DNA of 64,000 bases from the NCBI RefSeq assembly GCF_051245535.1, contig NZ_CP195303.1, forward strand, positions 2,356,001 to 2,420,000. Reading direction: 5' to 3'. Made by a program: the position numbers and the translations under genes. The notes beneath the pieces were generated by a model, which ran no database searches, was not told where the DNA came from, and saw only the letters and a program-made list of their open reading frames with translations. This DNA is from Micavibrio aeruginosavorus_D (lineage in GTDB: Bacteria > Pseudomonadota > Alphaproteobacteria > Micavibrionales > Micavibrionaceae). Shown here in pieces: positions 35,273-42,896 of this stretch. Numbering within the stretch: the first letter of the stretch is position 1; each line of letters opens with the position of its first letter.

Positions 35273-35387
35273 TGACCCTTGCGGGCTGCGGCTCTGGTGT
35301 TTGCGTATTATATTTTGTATGGTTCGAACCAGAGGATGTTCCTTTTATATAAGGGGCGGCCATCTCGCCCCGGAAAGTGTCTGACCC

Positions 35388-36761
35388 ATGGACCTCGATC
35401 CCGCCCTTCTGGCCCGCGTTCAGTTCGCCGCCAATATTACGTTCCATATTTTATTCCCCAGCATCACCATCGCGCTTGGATGGATTCTGTTGTTCTTCAA
35501 AACGCGTTTCAACGCGACGAAGGATCAGAAATGGATGGATGCGTATTTCGTCTGGACAAAAATTTTCGCGCTTTGCTTCGCCATGGGTGTGGTCAGCGGC
35601 ATCACCATGTCGTTCCAATTCGGCACCAACTGGCCGGGTTACATGGAAACGGTGGGGAATATCGCCGGGCCATTGCTGGCGTATGAGGTTCTGACGGCCT
35701 TTTTCCTCGAAGCCACGTTCCTCGGCATCATGTTGTTCGGCTTCCGGCGCGTGCCGGGGTGGCTGCACACCACGGCCACGGTTCTGGTCGCGGCGGGCAC
35801 GACATTTTCCGCCTTCTGGATTCTGGCGTTGAATAGCTGGATGCAAACCCCGGTCGGGTTTGAAATGATCCCGAACGAAGCGGGCCATATGCAGGCCCAC
35901 GCAACGGATTGGATGCAGATTATTTTCAACCCGTCCTTCCCGTACCGCATGGTGCATATGTTGCTGGCCTCGGGTTTGACGGCCTCGTTCCTGGTGGCGG
36001 GGATTTCGGCCTATCGCTGGTTCCGCAATGATCGCGTGCCCGCCGTTCTGGCCGCCTTGCGCACGGGTGTGACGATTGCCGCTATCCTGATTCCCATTCA
36101 GATTTATGCGGGTGATTTGCATGGCCTGAACACGCTGGAACACCAGCCGCAAAAAGTCGCGGCGATGGAGGGATTGTGGGAAACGCGCGAGGGTGCGCCG
36201 CTGGTTCTGTTCGCCATGCCGAACGAAGAAACCCGCACCAATGATTTCGCCATTGAAATTCCCAATCTGGCCAGTCTGATCCTGACCCACCATATGGATG
36301 GGGAATTAAAGGGCTTGAATGATTTCGTCGGCAATCATCCCCCCGTGGCCCCGGTGTTCTGGGCGTTCCGCATTATGGTGGGCACGGGTGTTTTGATGCT
36401 GGTGCTGTCCTGGGCGGCGGCGTTCTTCCTGTGGCGTAAGGGCGATATGCCACGCGTGCTGACCGCGGCTATGATTCCGATGGCGTTTTCGGGATGGGTG
36501 GCCACGGTGGCCGGGTGGTATGTCACCGAAATCGGGCGTCAGCCTTGGTTGGTCACGGGTATCTTGCGGACGGAGGATGCGATCTCCGCCGTTCCGGCCC
36601 CGATCATCGGGATCAGCCTGTCGATGTATCTGGCGGTTTACGCCGTGTTGCTGGTGGCCTTTATCGGCACGCTGCTCTACATCGCGCGGAAGGCGGGAAC
36701 GCAGGTGGTGCAAACACCGCCCGCCTCCGGTCAGGCCATTGTTGAAGCAATCGCGGAATAG
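35388..36761 (+). CDS. cydA: Cytochrome bd (CIO-type) ubiquinol oxidase subunit I
   Basis: The 457-residue subunit binds hemes b558, b595 and d and oxidises ubiquinol. The N-terminus LLARVQFAANITFHILFPSI has the conserved His (heme b595/d side). FALCFAMGVVSGITMSFQFG and TAFFLEATFLGIMLFG follow, with the late GWYVTEIGRQPW. The Q-loop is short, as in cyanide-insensitive oxidases (CioA). The gap upstream (35273-35387) has AT-rich -10-like sequence (TATTATATTTTG) but no FNR/FixK box that I can see. cydB follows after 12 bases. Confidence 0.95.
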   Translation: MDLDPALLARVQFAANITFHILFPSITIALGWILLFFKTRFNATKDQKWMDAYFVWTKIFALCFAMGVVSGITMSFQFGTNWPGYMETVGNIAGPLLAYEVLTAFFLEATFLGIMLFGFRRVPGWLHTTATVLVAAGTTFSAFWILALNSWMQTPVGFEMIPNEAGHMQAHATDWMQIIFNPSFPYRMVHMLLASGLTASFLVAGISAYRWFRNDRVPAVLAALRTGVTIAAILIPIQIYAGDLHGLNTLEHQPQKVAAMEGLWETREGAPLVLFAMPNEETRTNDFAIEIPNLASLILTHHMDGELKGLNDFVGNHPPVAPVFWAFRIMVGTGVLMLVLSWAAAFFLWRKGDMPRVLTAAMIPMAFSGWVATVAGWYVTEIGRQPWLVTGILRTEDAISAVPAPIIGISLSMYLAVYAVLLVAFIGTLLYIARKAGTQVVQTPPASGQAIVEAIAE

Positions 36762-36773
36762 GGGAGAGATACC

Positions 36774-37781
36774 ATGGACATTTTTGCAAACGGACATTGG
36801 TTGCCTCTGGCTTTCGCGGGATTGATGGGCTTGTCGATGCTGATCTATGCCGTTCTGGACGGCTATGATCTGGGTGTTGGTATCCTGATGCGCGGCGCGG
36901 ACGAGGCGGAGAAAGACCGCATGATCGCCTCCATCGGCCCGTTCTGGGATGCGAATGAAACGTGGCTGGTGCTGGGGGTGGGGTTGTTGCTGGTGGCGTT
37001 CCCCATGGCACACGGCATTATTCTGTCCAGCCTGTATCTGCCTGTGGCGTTGATGTTGATTGGTTTGATTTTGCGCGGGGTCGCGTTTGACTTCCGCGCC
37101 AAGGTCAGTGCCGCGCATAAAGGCATCTGGAACAATCTGTTCTTTGGTGGATCGTTGTTAACGGCCTTGTCGCAGGGTTATATGCTCGGCTCCTACATTC
37201 TCGGGTTTGATACCGGGTGGGGGCCGGTGGCCTTTGCCCTGCTGACCGGGGTGTGCGTGGCGTTCGGCTATTGCCTGATTGGCGCGTCATGGTTGCTGAT
37301 GAAAACCGAAGGGGATTTGCAGAAAAAGGCGTCCCGCTGGGCGCGTTTTGCCCTGTGGGGAACGTTTGCTGGCATTACCTTGGTGTCCATCGCGACGCCG
37401 TTGGTCAGTGAACGCATCTTTGATAAATGGTTTGCGTTCCCGAACGTCTTGTTGCTGGCCCCCATTCCGGTCATGACCGGGTTGCTGGTGATTGGGTTGG
37501 AAACGGCGTTGCGTCGCCTGCCACGCCCGGATGATCATTGGTGCTGGTTGCCGTTTGTGGCCACCATCTGCCTGTTCGTATTGTGCTTCCACGGGCTGGC
37601 CTACAGCTTCTATCCGTACATCGTGCCGGATAAATTGACGATCGTGGATGCGGCCAGCGCGCCGGAATCATTGATGATCATTCTGGTCGGGGCGCTGATC
37701 GTCCTGCCCGTGCTGATCGGCTACACGTTTCTGGCGTACAAGATCTTCCATGGCAAAAGCCGGGATCTGCATTACGATTAA
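36774..37781 (+). CDS. cydB: Cytochrome bd (CIO-type) ubiquinol oxidase subunit II
   Basis: The 335-residue, multi-helix partner of CydA is recognised by YAVLDGYDLGVGIL, IGPFWDANETWLVLGVGLLL and ILRGVAFDFRAK. GGGGAGA precedes the ATG. No cydX-like small subunit is evident between the stop and the terminator at 37787. Confidence 0.95.
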   Translation: MDIFANGHWLPLAFAGLMGLSMLIYAVLDGYDLGVGILMRGADEAEKDRMIASIGPFWDANETWLVLGVGLLLVAFPMAHGIILSSLYLPVALMLIGLILRGVAFDFRAKVSAAHKGIWNNLFFGGSLLTALSQGYMLGSYILGFDTGWGPVAFALLTGVCVAFGYCLIGASWLLMKTEGDLQKKASRWARFALWGTFAGITLVSIATPLVSERIFDKWFAFPNVLLLAPIPVMTGLLVIGLETALRRLPRPDDHWCWLPFVATICLFVLCFHGLAYSFYPYIVPDKLTIVDAASAPESLMIILVGALIVLPVLIGYTFLAYKIFHGKSRDLHYD

Positions 37782-37786
37782 GAAAC

Positions 37787-37816
37787 AAAAAAGCCCCCAA
37801 ATTCGGGGGCTTTTTC
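37787..37816. terminator. Bidirectional terminator of cydAB and the convergent oxidoreductase
   Basis: AAAAAGCCCCC-AAATT-CGGGGGCTTTTT with A and T runs on both sides. Confidence 0.9.
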
Positions 37817-37819
37817 TTA

Positions 37820-38431
37820 TCAATAGCCAACGGTAAAACGCTGCCGAATATGGGTGGGGTTTTCCAGCTCGTCGATCAGGGCGATGGCGTAATCTTCCTG
37901 TGATATACGGCTCGACCCATCGGGGGCGAATAAGACGGTATCGCCACCCAGACGGAATGTGCCCGTGCGTTTCCCCGGTTCGATCATGATGGACGGGGAA
38001 ATGAAGGTCCAATCCAGATCCTGTTCCCGGCGCAAGCGGGCGAGGTAGTCAGCGCCCTTGCGGGCCTCCGGCTTCCATTCGGCAGGAAATTCCGCGCTGT
38101 CGACCAGACGCAGGCCGGGTTTTAATTCCAGACTGCCCGCACCGCCCACAGCGATGTAGCGTTTGACACCAGACGTCTTGATCGCGGCCAGCAAACTGTC
38201 CGGATCAAAGGCGGAAAAATGCAGGCTGCTGATCACCGCGTCGTGCCCGGTCAGAAGCGCGGACAAGCCCGCTTCATCACCGACATCGCCTTTACGCGCG
38301 CTCAGCCGGTCATGGGTGGGCAAAGCGTCCGTATTGCGGACGATGGCCGTGACGGCATGACCGCGACTTAACGCTTCGGCCAGAATTTTTGATCCGATAT
38401 TTCCGGATGCGCCAATCAATGCAATTTTCAT
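37820..38431 (-). CDS. NAD(P)H-binding oxidoreductase (YwnB-like)
   Basis: The 203-residue atypical short-chain dehydrogenase opens with the nucleotide motif MKIALIGASGNIGSKILAEA and has VISSLHF, YIAVGGAGSLEL, LDWTFISPSIM and the typical ending ISQEDYAIALIDELENP. It fits the PF13460 NAD(P)-binding group; the substrate is unknown. It lies 23 bases after the following SDR gene on the same strand, forming a two-gene unit divergent from the TetR regulator. Confidence 0.85.
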   Translation of the reverse strand: MKIALIGASGNIGSKILAEALSRGHAVTAIVRNTDALPTHDRLSARKGDVGDEAGLSALLTGHDAVISSLHFSAFDPDSLLAAIKTSGVKRYIAVGGAGSLELKPGLRLVDSAEFPAEWKPEARKGADYLARLRREQDLDWTFISPSIMIEPGKRTGTFRLGGDTVLFAPDGSSRISQEDYAIALIDELENPTHIRQRFTVGY

Positions 38432-38454
38432 GGGTGGTCTCCTTTCAAAGACGG

Positions 38455-39183
38455 CTACGCGTTCAACCCGCCATCGACGGTAATTTCCGCACCTGAGATA
38501 TAGCTCGCGGCGGGAGAGGCCAGGAAAGCGGCCAGTGCGGCCACTTCTTCCGGCTGGCCCAGACGCTTCATCGCGGTAAAGGCGGCGGCATCCGGGTTGC
38601 CCATATCGGTTTCAATCGGGCCGGGCAGGATGGAATTGACAGTAATGCCGCGCGGGCCCAGGTCCAGCGCCCATGACCGCGTCATACCATTGACGGCAAA
38701 TTTACTGGTGTTGTAGATGCTGAGACCCGGCATCACGGCGCGTTCGCCCAGGACGCTGGACAGGTTGATAATGCGGCCCTTGTCCGGCATGACTTTCGCC
38801 ACGGCCTGGGTCAAGGTGAACAGGGATTTCACGTTGATATTGAGCGTGCGGTCCAGTGCCTCCATCGGCACGTCACCGATTGTGGCGGCGCCCTCCATAA
38901 TTCCGGCATTGTTGACCAGAATATCGATGCGCCCGAAATGTTTGACGACGGTGTCGGCGACGGCTTGCATTGTTTCCGGCTTGTTGGCGTCCCCGTGAAT
39001 GACGATGGCTTTGCCGCCTGCGGCTTCAATCTCTTTCACGACGGCATCGGCTTTGTCTTTTGATGCGCCATAGGTGATGGCAACGGCGGCCCCATCAGCG
39101 GCCAGTTTTTTGGCAATGGCGGCACCAATACCGCGCGAGGCTCCGGTGACGAGGGCGACTTTGTTATCCAATGGGCGGGTCAT
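38455..39183 (-). CDS. Short-chain dehydrogenase/reductase (FabG-like)
   Basis: The 242-residue classical SDR has cofactor motif VTGASRGIGAAIA, LVNNAGIM, catalytic INLSSVLGERAV with SIYNTSKFAVNG, LPGPIETDM and YISGAEITVDGGLNA. It is of the stress-linked kind found next to TetR genes, not a fatty-acid operon FabG. The divergent gap to the regulator carries at least three related dyads. Confidence 0.9.
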   Translation of the reverse strand: MTRPLDNKVALVTGASRGIGAAIAKKLAADGAAVAITYGASKDKADAVVKEIEAAGGKAIVIHGDANKPETMQAVADTVVKHFGRIDILVNNAGIMEGAATIGDVPMEALDRTLNINVKSLFTLTQAVAKVMPDKGRIINLSSVLGERAVMPGLSIYNTSKFAVNGMTRSWALDLGPRGITVNSILPGPIETDMGNPDAAAFTAMKRLGQPEEVAALAAFLASPAASYISGAEITVDGGLNA

Positions 39184-39219
39184 GTGTTTATCCGTTCTCT
39201 CATGCTTAAGGTTAAAATC

Positions 39220-39235
39220 TGTACCATTCAGTAAA
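39220..39235. promoter_or_regulatory. Operator-like dyad, SDR side
   Basis: TGTACC-ATTC-AGTAAA, 37 bases before the SDR start; an imperfect member of the TNTACY-N4-RGTANA group. Confidence 0.4.
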
Positions 39236-39270
39236 TATTATAGCGGGACAGGGGTTTGGTCAAGGCATAT

Positions 39271-39286
39271 TTTACCAATCGGTAAA
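39271..39286. promoter_or_regulatory. Perfect operator-like palindrome between SDR and tetR
   Basis: TTTACC-AATC-GGTAAA, perfect dyad in the middle of the divergent gap; the best candidate for the TetR-family binding site. Confidence 0.6.
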
Positions 39287-39323
39287 AAATAATTATGGAC
39301 TTTATTCAATAGATTCTGTATAT

Positions 39324-39339
39324 TTTACCTATAAGTATA
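39324..39339. promoter_or_regulatory. Operator-like dyad, tetR side
   Basis: TTTACC-TATA-AGTATA, 28 bases before the tetR start; would allow autoregulation. Confidence 0.45.
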
Positions 39340-39367
39340 AATGTCACTGTGGCAAAGGAGCATGAAA

Positions 39368-39961
39368 ATGGCAGCCGGACGTCCCCGTCAGTTTGATTAC
39401 GATCAGGCTTTGGACAAGGCCATGCACGTCTTTTGGGAAAAAGGGTACGAGGGTGCATCCCTCCCCGATTTGACCGAGGCGATGGGCATTAACCGCCCCA
39501 GCATGTATGCCGCCTTTGGTAACAAGGAAGAATTGTTCCGCAAAGCCCTGCAAAAATATCAGACCGATGCGGCGGATTTGTTCAAAGACCTGCTGGATGC
39601 GCCGACCTTGCGTGAATCGCTGGAGCGCTTCCTGCTGGGCTCTGCGGAATCCTTCACCTGCAAGGAACGTCCGAGCGGCTGTCTGGCCGTGCATGGGGCG
39701 TTGGTCGGTGGTGATGAGTGCAGCGAAGCGCAACTGGCTGCCAAAGAATCCCGCGACGTGATTACGCGGTTGCTGAAAGAACGGTGTGATCGTGCATTGG
39801 ATGATGGCGATTTACCCGCCGGGACCAACACCGCCTATCTGGCCCGTTTCTACACCACCATCCTGAACGGCATGTCGATCCAGAGCAGCAGTGGCGTGTC
39901 CTGTGATGAAATGCGTGCGATTGCCAAACACGCACTGGATGCGTTGCCGACAAAAGAGTGA
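39368..39961 (+). CDS. TetR/AcrR-family transcriptional regulator
   Basis: The 197-residue product has an N-terminal HTH, MAAGRPRQFDYDQALDKAMH, GYEGASLPDLTEAMGINRPS, MYAAFGNKEELFRKAL. The ligand domain contains ERPSGCLAVHGALVGGDECS, as in the YxaF/AcuR-like group that often controls SDR or reductase genes. The ATG at 39368 is preferred because AGGAG lies at the right distance; the ATG at 39362 is too close. It is divergent from the SDR pair. Confidence 0.92.
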   Translation: MAAGRPRQFDYDQALDKAMHVFWEKGYEGASLPDLTEAMGINRPSMYAAFGNKEELFRKALQKYQTDAADLFKDLLDAPTLRESLERFLLGSAESFTCKERPSGCLAVHGALVGGDECSEAQLAAKESRDVITRLLKERCDRALDDGDLPAGTNTAYLARFYTTILNGMSIQSSSGVSCDEMRAIAKHALDALPTKE

Positions 39962-39980
39962 TGGAATGAATGATCAAATA

Positions 39981-40012
39981 AAAAATCCCGGTGTGAAGCC
40001 GGGATTTTTTTT
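39981..40012 (+). terminator. Terminator of the tetR gene
   Basis: AAAATCCCGG-TGTGAAG-CCGGGATTTTTTTT. Confidence 0.9.
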
Positions 40013-40044
40013 GTGGGAACGGTTGGCCCCTTCTTGATTGGTTG

Positions 40045-40144
40045 AAGGCCCTCTCCCCAACCCCTCTCCCAGAGGGAGAGGGGCTTTAAAGTGTGCGGCG
40101 TTTTTATTCCCTCTCCCTCTGGGAGAGGGTTAGGGAGAGGGTCT
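40045..40144. repeat. Inverted pair of CCCTCTCCC-type repeats
   Basis: Two arms of about 40 bases (40045-40083 and 40106-40144) are inverted near-copies built of CCCTCTCCC/GGGAGAGGG blocks. Relatives occur at 41947-42036 and 44085-44121. Confidence 0.75.
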
Positions 40145-40170
40145 TAACTTGAGATAGCCTTTCAAAGCAT

Positions 40171-40194
40171 AAGGCCCCCCGGTAACGGAGGGCC
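40171..40194 (-). terminator. Possible terminator of the small-ORF operon
   Basis: AAGGCCCCCC-GGTA-ACGGAGGGCCTT hairpin downstream (minus strand) of the four tiny genes; there is no strong T-run after it. Confidence 0.4.
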
Positions 40195-40242
40195 TTAAAT
40201 ACATGAACAATCCATAGCGGACCCTTTCACTGTCGATCTGTG

Positions 40243-40371
40243 TTAGCGGGGGCGGGCAATTACTCCGGTATAGCGGGCGCGGTCGCGCAATTCACGAATG
40301 CGGGCGTCTTGTTCCGCGATGTGGCGGTTAAAGGCGACTAACTCTTCAATATCCCATTGCAAATTTCTCAT
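40243..40371 (-). CDS. Microprotein, 42 residues (fourth of the small-ORF operon)
   Basis: Translation starts MRNLQWDIEELVAFNRHIAE and ends RARYTGVIARPR. It is a charged amphipathic helix, probably DNA-, RNA- or protein-binding; no family recognised. A very good AAGGAG lies before the ATG and spans the gap to the preceding tiny gene (11 bases). Too short for ordinary gene calling. Confidence 0.6.
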   Translation of the reverse strand: MRNLQWDIEELVAFNRHIAEQDARIRELRDRARYTGVIARPR

Positions 40372-40382
40372 GATTATTCTCC

Positions 40383-40520
40383 TTACATTTGGCTGTGGGC
40401 GCGCAGGTATTTCACAACGGCCGGTTCGTTTTCATCGGATTCAAAGTGCGTCACGATGCGGTTGAATTGTTGATACATGGGTTGCGAAAAAAATTGGTCT
40501 TGGAAAGATTGCGTGTTCAT
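40383..40520 (-). CDS. Microprotein, 45 residues (third of the small-ORF operon)
   Basis: Translation MNTQSFQDQFFSQPMYQQFN, then RIVTHFESDENEPAVVKYLR and AHSQM. Gln/Phe-rich start, helical end, no known family. GGAGAT precedes the ATG. It lies 12 bases after the 26-residue gene. Confidence 0.6.
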   Translation of the reverse strand: MNTQSFQDQFFSQPMYQQFNRIVTHFESDENEPAVVKYLRAHSQM

Positions 40521-40532
40521 TTTGATCTCCAT

Positions 40533-40613
40533 TTATTTCATGCTGTTCAGGGTCAGGGTTGAGGTCTTCAGATATGTGATCAGGTCACTGATAAAATCAT
40601 CGCGGTTTTGCAT
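40533..40613 (-). CDS. Microprotein, 26 residues (second of the small-ORF operon)
   Basis: Translation MQNRDDFISDLITYLKTSTL then TLNSMK. AGGGAG lies upstream at good spacing. It is very short, so support comes mainly from the ribosome site and the tight packing with its neighbours. Confidence 0.5.
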   Translation of the reverse strand: MQNRDDFISDLITYLKTSTLTLNSMK

Positions 40614-40650
40614 TTTTAAACTCCCTGTTCGTGTTGGTTTCATTTTTCGA

Positions 40651-40833
40651 TTAACCGTTGATCCAGTCGGATACGGCATACGCGCCGTGAACGTCACCGC
40701 GGAACATGTTCGCGCGTTTGGTCAGTTCGGCCAGGTAGACGTCGCCGGTTTCAAATTCCAGATCCAGAACCGGGGTTCTCTTGTGGCTGCGGCTTGTGTG
40801 CTTGTTTGTGTGTTTCAGAGCTTGGCGTGTCAT
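40651..40833 (-). CDS. Small basic protein, 60 residues (first of the small-ORF operon)
   Basis: Translation MTRQALKHTNKHTSRSHKRT (strongly basic), then VLDLEFETGDVYLAELTKRA, NMFRGDVHGAYAVSDWING. The ATG at 40833 has AAGGA upstream. An in-frame ATG at 40869 has no ribosome site and touches the palindrome at 40873-40898, which is more likely its operator/promoter. No family recognised. Confidence 0.6.
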   Translation of the reverse strand: MTRQALKHTNKHTSRSHKRTPVLDLEFETGDVYLAELTKRANMFRGDVHGAYAVSDWING

Positions 40834-40872
40834 TTTGGTTGTCCTTGTTGTTGTGTGTTCCGTGGTCATTTG

Positions 40873-40898
40873 TATTCTGTACTTATAAGTATAGAATA
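40873..40898. promoter_or_regulatory. 26-base near-perfect palindrome upstream of the small-ORF operon
   Basis: TATTCTGTACT-TATA-AGTATAGAATA, 10 of 11 arm bases mirrored; its core (TGTACT-N4-AGTATA) matches the dyads at the tetR and esterase promoters. Confidence 0.6.
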
Positions 40899-40906
40899 AC
40901 CCAGAC

Positions 40907-40922
40907 TTGACCGGTCGGTCAA
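40907..40922. promoter_or_regulatory. Second perfect palindrome upstream of the small-ORF operon
   Basis: TTGACC-GGTC-GGTCAA, perfect dyad, 8 bases beyond the 26-base palindrome. The TTGACC could also be part of a -35 region. Confidence 0.5.
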
Positions 40923-40968
40923 CAATTATTTATCAACCAGTATAAAATTTATTATCTTTATATTTCAG

Positions 40969-41859
40969 CTATTTACTAGATTTTACCCGATCCGGGGGCA
41001 AGGGGAGGGCATCATTTTTATCGCCGGGAATGTCCCCGAACAGCCCTTTGGCCCAATCGTCCTTGGCCTGTTCGATCCGCTCTTGCGAGCTGGACACGAA
41101 ATTCCACCAGATAAAGCGTTTCTCTGGCAAGGGCTCACCCCCCAGCAAAACGAAATGGGCATCGGTGACGGCTTCAATCCGCACCGTGCCATCGGGCAGG
41201 AAGACGGGCAAAGTGTGCGGCATCACATCTTCGCCGCCCACGCGAATGTTGCCATCAATCAGATACAGGCCGCGTTCGCGGTATTGCGGCGGCAGGTCAA
41301 TATGACGCCCCGCATTCATATGCACTTCGACATAGAACAGCGGACTGTGAATTTTCACGGGGGCTTCTTCGCCAAAGGCCGATCCGGCAATCACCTTCAT
41401 CCGCACACCGGGGGATTCGAGGACGGGAATTTTGTTCGCTTCGTAATGTTCAAATTCGGCGCCCTTTTCTTCAAACTCTTTCGGCAGGGCGATCCAGAAT
41501 TGCAATCCATGCACATCATTGGCATGCACACGCTCGGCATGGTCGATGCGTTCGGAATGGGCGATGCCTGATCCTGCAATCATCCAGTTGACCGCGCCGG
41601 GTGTAATCGCCTGATGCGAGCCTAATGTGTCGCGGTGAAGAATTTCGCCATCGAAAAGATAGGTGAGTGTTGCCAGTCCGATATGCGGGTGTGGGCGTAC
41701 ATCCAGCCCGTGTCCGGCGTCGTAATGTTTGGGGCCAATGTGATCGAGAAAGATAAACGGCCCGAGTGTGCGGCGTTTCATGTACGGCAATAGGCGACGC
41801 ACCAGCAGGTCACCAATATCAGCTTCACGCGATGGGATGGTCAGTTCGATCAGGGACAT
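40969..41859 (-). CDS. Pirin family protein (copy 2)
   Basis: The 296-residue bicupin has metal-site motif VRPHPHIGLATLTYLFDGEI with later GSGIAHSERIDH; the C-terminal half contains MNAGRHIDLPPQYRERGLYL and GEPLPEKRFIWWNFVSSSQE. It differs clearly from copy 1 and belongs to the YhhW/YhaK-like type. The ATG at 41859 gives the standard start MSLIELTIPSRE; the longer frame upstream is repeat-derived and rejected. The ribosome site is weak. Confidence 0.92.
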   Translation of the reverse strand: MSLIELTIPSREADIGDLLVRRLLPYMKRRTLGPFIFLDHIGPKHYDAGHGLDVRPHPHIGLATLTYLFDGEILHRDTLGSHQAITPGAVNWMIAGSGIAHSERIDHAERVHANDVHGLQFWIALPKEFEEKGAEFEHYEANKIPVLESPGVRMKVIAGSAFGEEAPVKIHSPLFYVEVHMNAGRHIDLPPQYRERGLYLIDGNIRVGGEDVMPHTLPVFLPDGTVRIEAVTDAHFVLLGGEPLPEKRFIWWNFVSSSQERIEQAKDDWAKGLFGDIPGDKNDALPLPPDRVKSSK

Positions 41860-41946
41860 GGTGTGGGGCCTTGGGTGAAAAAGGAGTGGGCGAGGAAATT
41901 GTACGGGGGCAGAGATGAAAAGGAAAGGTTGGGGTGTGCGGCTCAT

Positions 41947-42036
41947 CCCCCCACCCTGACCCTCCCCCCTTGAAAGGGGGGAGGAGATTATAGGGAGCCC
42001 TCCCCACTCACCAAGGGGGGAGGGTTGGGTGGGGGG
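41947..42036. repeat. Inverted pair of CCCTCCCCCC-type repeats
   Basis: Arms 41947-41985 and 41998-42036 are inverted near-copies rich in CCCTCCCCC/GGGGGGAGGG; they occupy the pirin-azoreductase gap (41860-42145) together with the azoR terminator, and no gene is seen there. Confidence 0.7.
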
Positions 42037-42068
42037 AGTGTTGGTGTCGTGCAAATCGGTAAGATGCA

Positions 42069-42109
42069 AAAAAGAAGCCGGGCGTCCCGACCACGAGGAC
42101 GCCCGGCTA
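42069..42109 (-). terminator. Strong terminator of azoR
   Basis: Perfect 11-base stem GCCGGGCGTCC / GGACGCCCGGC, followed on the minus strand by TTCTTTTTTG. Confidence 0.9.
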
Positions 42110-42145
42110 GACAGAGTGCGGGGAGATGGATTGGGGGCGATCTCC

Positions 42146-42787
42146 TTACGCGACGGCCTGTCTGTTCGTTTTCGCCTTCTCGCATTGGCTGGCGATTGTG
42201 TTCATCGCGCTGTCCAATGCGGATTGGCGTTGATCCGGGCCCATGGCGACCCCTTCGGCGCGGATATACTCAATATCCGTAATGCCAAGGAAGCCGAACA
42301 CGGCACGTAAATACGGTTCCTGATGGTCCAGCGGGGCGGCGGGTGTGTCGGGGCCGTAAAATCCGCCGCGGCTGGACACGATCACCACTTTCTTGCCACC
42401 GGCCAGACCTTCCGGTCCTTTTTCGGTGTAGCGGAATGTTTTTCCGGCCACGGCGATGCGGTCGATCCAGGCTTTCAACTGGCTGGGCACCGAAAAATTA
42501 TACATCGGTGCGCCAATGACGATGATATCCGCGGCCAGAAAATCATTCATCATCTTTGCGCCATGGTCGATGTCGCGTTGTTGATCGGCGGTGCGGTGTT
42601 CGGGGGCGGAGGCTTGGGCCGTGAACAATTCGCCGCTCAGATGCCGGATGGGGTCGCGGGCCAGATCGTGATAGGTGGTTTCAAATTCATCGTGGTCAGA
42701 TTCAATTCGTTCGACAATCGCTTTGGACAATTGCCGCGAAATGGAATTGCCACCCATGATGCTGGAATCGATATGCAGAATGTTCAT
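42146..42787 (-). CDS. azoR: FMN-dependent NADH:azo/quinone reductase
   Basis: The 213-residue flavodoxin-like enzyme reduces quinones and azo compounds with NADH. Motifs: the phosphate-binding start MNILHIDSSIMGGNSISRQL, FMN-binding APMYNFSVPSQLKAWIDRIA, and SSRGGFYG. GGAGAT lies before the ATG. It fits the quinone-stress theme of the neighbouring pirin genes. Confidence 0.94.
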   Translation of the reverse strand: MNILHIDSSIMGGNSISRQLSKAIVERIESDHDEFETTYHDLARDPIRHLSGELFTAQASAPEHRTADQQRDIDHGAKMMNDFLAADIIVIGAPMYNFSVPSQLKAWIDRIAVAGKTFRYTEKGPEGLAGGKKVVIVSSRGGFYGPDTPAAPLDHQEPYLRAVFGFLGITDIEYIRAEGVAMGPDQRQSALDSAMNTIASQCEKAKTNRQAVA

Positions 42788-42834
42788 TACGTTGATCTCC
42801 GTTAATCTTTTGTTTTTGGGTACGCTCCCCCGGC

Positions 42835-42865
42835 GGACGGTCGTTACGGGAGATAACGACCGTCC
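42835..42865. repeat. Intergenic 12-base perfect hairpin
   Basis: GGACGGTCGTTA / TAACGACCGTCC with a 7-base loop, followed by TTTT only on the plus strand. It lies between azoR and the esterase gene (both minus), so its T-run faces the wrong way for the esterase; it may be an operator or a processing hairpin of the azoR leader. Confidence 0.6.
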
Positions 42866-42896
42866 TTTTGGGTGGGCTTGGGGATTTGTTTAGGGT

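Noticed and set aside
35273..35387. FNR/FixK-type oxygen-control site upstream of cydAB
   Set aside because: No TTGAT-N4-ATCAA-like sequence is visible.
35279..35686. 135-codon plus frame at the start of cydA
   Set aside because: It overlaps cydA in another frame; only its first 30 codons are outside and lack any recognisable feature.
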